A stretch of DNA of 64,000 nucleotides from Argentina anserina (taxonomy: Eukaryota > Streptophyta > Magnoliopsida > Rosales > Rosaceae): NCBI RefSeq assembly GCF_933775445.1, contig NC_065874.1, positions 3,739,001-3,803,000 of the forward strand, given 5' to 3'. Below are positions 61,718 to 64,000 of this stretch, piece by piece. Under the pieces are notes generated by a model, which saw nothing but the letters and a program-made list of their open reading frames with translations, was not told where the DNA came from and searched no databases. The translations under genes and the position numbers were made by a program. The number at the start of each line of letters is the position of its first letter. Positions within the stretch are counted from its first letter, which is position 1.

Positions 61718-62655
61718 ATGGCCTCCAGTGACCAGAGACCGACTCCGAACCCTGTCTGCGGTAGCAGCGACGATATGACGCCGGGGAATTCGATGACGAT
61801 GGGGCAGCACATGCTTGACAAAGGAGCGGAGATAATGCAGTCGCTGAAGCCTGTGAAGCAGATGAGCCAGCACATCTGCACCTTCGCTCTCTACAGCCAC
61901 GACCCGACTCGTCAGATCGAGGCTCATCACTATGTTCATCGCCTCAACCAGGACTTCTTCCAGTGCGCCGTCTACGACTCCGACGACTCTCACGGCCGCC
62001 TCCTTGGTACTCTTAGAACAAAAACAAACTAGTCGTTTTTGGGCTAAAATGACTTCTTTGTAGTTTACTGTACGTTTTCCTCACGCATGCAGGTATTGAA
62101 TACATAGTATCAGATCGGACTTTTGAGGCTTTGCCTCCGGAGGAGCAAAAGCTTTGGCATTCTCATGCTTATGAAATCAAAGCGGGTCTTTGGGTCAATC
62201 CCCGGATCCCTGAGATGGTTGCTAAGCCAGAGCTTGAAAATTTGGCAAAAACTTATGGCAAATTCTGGTGCACATGGCAGGTTGATAGAGGTAATTGAAG
62301 TTTGTGTTGTTTTCATATATAGTTCATATAAGCGAAGGCCAATTATAAGTTTACCACTTCTGGTACCCCATATTGATCGAGTTATTGTGCATGGTTAGGT
62401 GATAGGCTTCCATTGGGGGCACCTTCCCTGATGGTGTCACCGCAGCCAGTGAACTTGGGGCATGTGAAGCCGAAACTGGTGGCGAGGAGGGATGAGAAGT
62501 ACAATATATCCACAGAGGCCATAAGCCACTTGAGGTTGGAGATTGGAGAGCCGGAGTTGATCAACCCGCAGGCAGATTACTGGAAAAATCACGGCAAGGG
62601 TTTTGCGGTGGACATTAAGAGCACTGAGATGTTGACAAGGGCACCCTTTCCTTAG
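61718..62655 (+). CDS. Oil body-associated protein (OBAP, DUF1264)
   Basis: Three exons: 61718-62006, 62093-62290, 62399-62655. They total 744 nt and 247 aa, the normal length of the family. Recognisable family stretches include HICTFALYSHDPTRQIEAHH, LNQDFFQCAVYDSD, IEYIVSDRTFEALPPEEQKL, LWHSHAYEIKAGLWVNPRIP and YGKFWCTWQVDRGD. OBAP proteins associate with seed oil bodies and affect oil-body size and seed lipid content. Transcripts are usually highest in maturing seed. There is no signal peptide or long hydrophobic hairpin like oleosin. Two OBAP types (1 and 2) exist and I did not resolve which this is. All splice sites are GT-AG. Confidence 0.94.
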
Positions 62656-63324
62656 TTATTGCATAATTGGCAAACAAGCAAGATCGACCCTTGGAAAGGA
62701 ACATATATGTATGTCGGTATGAATAAATATTCTAGCTGTAAGTACGCAAGTGTACCTATAATTAGTTAGGAACCTGTTGAAATGTTCAAGTCTATGGATG
62801 TCTCTCAAGTAATGTAAAGGAACATATTTATGTTATGTTAATCAGTAGTTCATCGACTGTCATTGGTGGTTGGCTAGCTACTTAGCCAGTGTTGGATCAT
62901 CTCCTTCACAGTTTGGTTAATTATAAATATGTTACTACCACCAAAAATTAGTTGCTTAATGAAAAAGAAACTATAAATAGCCGTGTTCGTGCATCTTGCA
63001 ATGAACATTAATCAGATAGATATATGGATCATGGATGTCCAAACAGAAGATATCCTACAGTGGGAGACATGGAGATATGCTGCAATAGTGAGGCGCGACT
63101 AGGAGCCCTTGTTTTTCTTGGCTTGCTTTCACAAAAGAGTAAATCTATATATGCAAAAGTAATACGTGGGTCTTCACATTTTAAGGCCGGGCCGGCCCTG
63201 CCTTGCCCTACCCATTTTACAGGCCTACCCAAACACCTCTAAATGAAATGAGAAGAACTGAACTCCCTCCGATCCTCTCTTTGCCTTTTCTCTCTTCATC
63301 TCACTCCAATCCTTCACGTCTCTC
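62656..63324. other. Intergenic between OBAP and cyclic phosphodiesterase genes
   Basis: Contains the OBAP 3' flank and the next promoter. A GGCCGGGCCGGCCC-type GC-rich patch lies at about 63186. The frame at 63024-63242 has no recognisable features. No gene seen. Confidence 0.45.
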
Positions 63325-64000
63325 ATGGCCTCCACCACCCCAGAAAAGTACGCCTACTCCGTCTGGGCCCTCCCACCGGACGACGTGGCCCCAAGGCTCA
63401 ACAAGCTCATGGAGGGCCTCCGTTCCGAGTTCACCGGGCTCTACTTCGACCCCCACATCACCGTCGTTGGGGCCATCAGCTTGACCCCTGAAGACGCCCT
63501 CAATAAGTTTAAGACGGCCGCGCAGGCGGTGAAGGCCTACGAGGCCAAAGTCACGAGGGTTGCCACCGGAACTTGTGTGTTTCTCCTCGTCGATCCCACT
63601 CCTCAGGTTAGAGTTTGTCTCTGGGATTCAAAAGGTTGGTTGGTTTGGAAGTTCGAGATTGAAAGATTGTGGCTTTTGTTTTTTTCTTAAGGTGATGGAA
63701 GCTAGTGCCAGCTGCTGTGGGCATTTTGGTTACAATAGGTCAACTCGTGAGTTCCTTGTTCTATGAATCTATGTTAATATACACTGGAGTTTTGTGCTTT
63801 GTTATATTTGGAAATATCTGTCACTATTTGTTTTGTTTGGACTGGGGAAATTGAGAAAAGACAAAGAAGGTGTGAGAGTCTTAGTTATTGTTACTGCGGT
63901 TGATGATTGGTCTTTAGGTTTGAATTGCCTAGCAGTTATTGAAGGATGAAATGAATTTTACTTGGTGCTCTGCCTGAAAAGTTGAGTTATAAACTTGTAA
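63325..64000 (+). CDS. Cyclic phosphodiesterase (2H phosphoesterase), 5' part only
   Basis: Exon 1 is 63325-63606 (94 codons) and exon 2 is 63692-63746, ending at a GTGAGT donor. Later exons lie beyond the window. The N-terminus YAYSVWALPPDDVAPRLNKL and the first 2H motif in DPHITVVG match plant CPDase, which opens ADP-ribose 1'',2''-cyclic phosphate, a by-product of tRNA splicing. ATGTCVFLLVDPTPQ followed by VMEASASCCGHFGYN fits the next family blocks. The second His-x-Ser/Thr motif should lie downstream and is not visible. The region to 64000 after exon 2 is intron. The first exon is more GC-rich than its surroundings. Confidence 0.88.

Noticed and set aside
61537..61993. Minus frames opposite the first OBAP exon
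   Set aside because: The plus strand carries recognisable OBAP sequence with correct splicing. The minus readings have no features.
1..64000. CRISPR arrays, bacterial operons, riboswitches or organellar genes
   Set aside because: Nothing of this kind was seen. All coding evidence is of spliced plant nuclear genes and plant repeats.

Overview
The window looks like nuclear DNA of a eudicot plant. Genes have many short exons with GT-AG introns in AT-rich DNA, and the gene families are plant-specific or plant-typical (malectin LRR receptor kinases, LRR-extensin, NPF transporter, oil body-associated protein, MACPF/CAD1-like). Repeats are plant LTR retrotransposons, a LINE and MITEs. A Rosaceae source is a guess from general resemblance and was not tested.

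Left half (1-36.7 kb): a 5'-truncated LINE with a perfect 14-bp target duplication lies at the left edge. It is followed by a tandem array of three full-length LRR-malectin receptor-like kinases on the + strand (3190-14828, 16488-24388, 26840-35678) and a broken fourth kinase fragment (36286-36742). I resolved 24 exons in each intact gene. The exon lengths sum to multiples of three and give proteins of 1032, 1038 and 1002 residues. Genes 1 and 2 are a recent segmental duplication that includes the promoter and an antisense tRNA-Asp(GTC) gene in intron 1. The tRNA is intact in gene 1 and has lost part of its anticodon arm in gene 2. Gene 1 carries a 4.9-kb solo-LTR-like insertion (TSD TTATT) in intron 15. 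Gene 2 has three fold-back elements in a row in intron 2, and gene 1 supplies the empty site.

Middle (37-49 kb): a minus-strand LRR-extensin (LRX) gene without introns. After it comes an 8.8-kb Ty3/gypsy-type element (40119-48907, TSD ATCAT) with nearly identical 2.6-kb LTRs around a decayed interior. It sits in the shared upstream region of the LRX gene and a divergently oriented MACPF gene.

Right part (49-64 kb): ordinary single-copy-looking genes. These are a MACPF/CAD1-like gene (6 exons, with a decayed partial exon duplication in intron 3), an NPF (NRT1/PTR) transporter (5 exons, 9-nt first coding exon), and a small CCHC zinc-knuckle gene on the minus strand with an apparent 1-base frameshift. 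The CCHC gene is head-to-head with an oil body-associated protein gene, and the window ends in the 5' part of a cyclic phosphodiesterase gene.

I found no wholly new system. The best leads are the antisense intronic tRNA pair, the young non-autonomous gypsy element with its repeat-rich LTR, and the fold-back elements that share interior words but differ at their termini.
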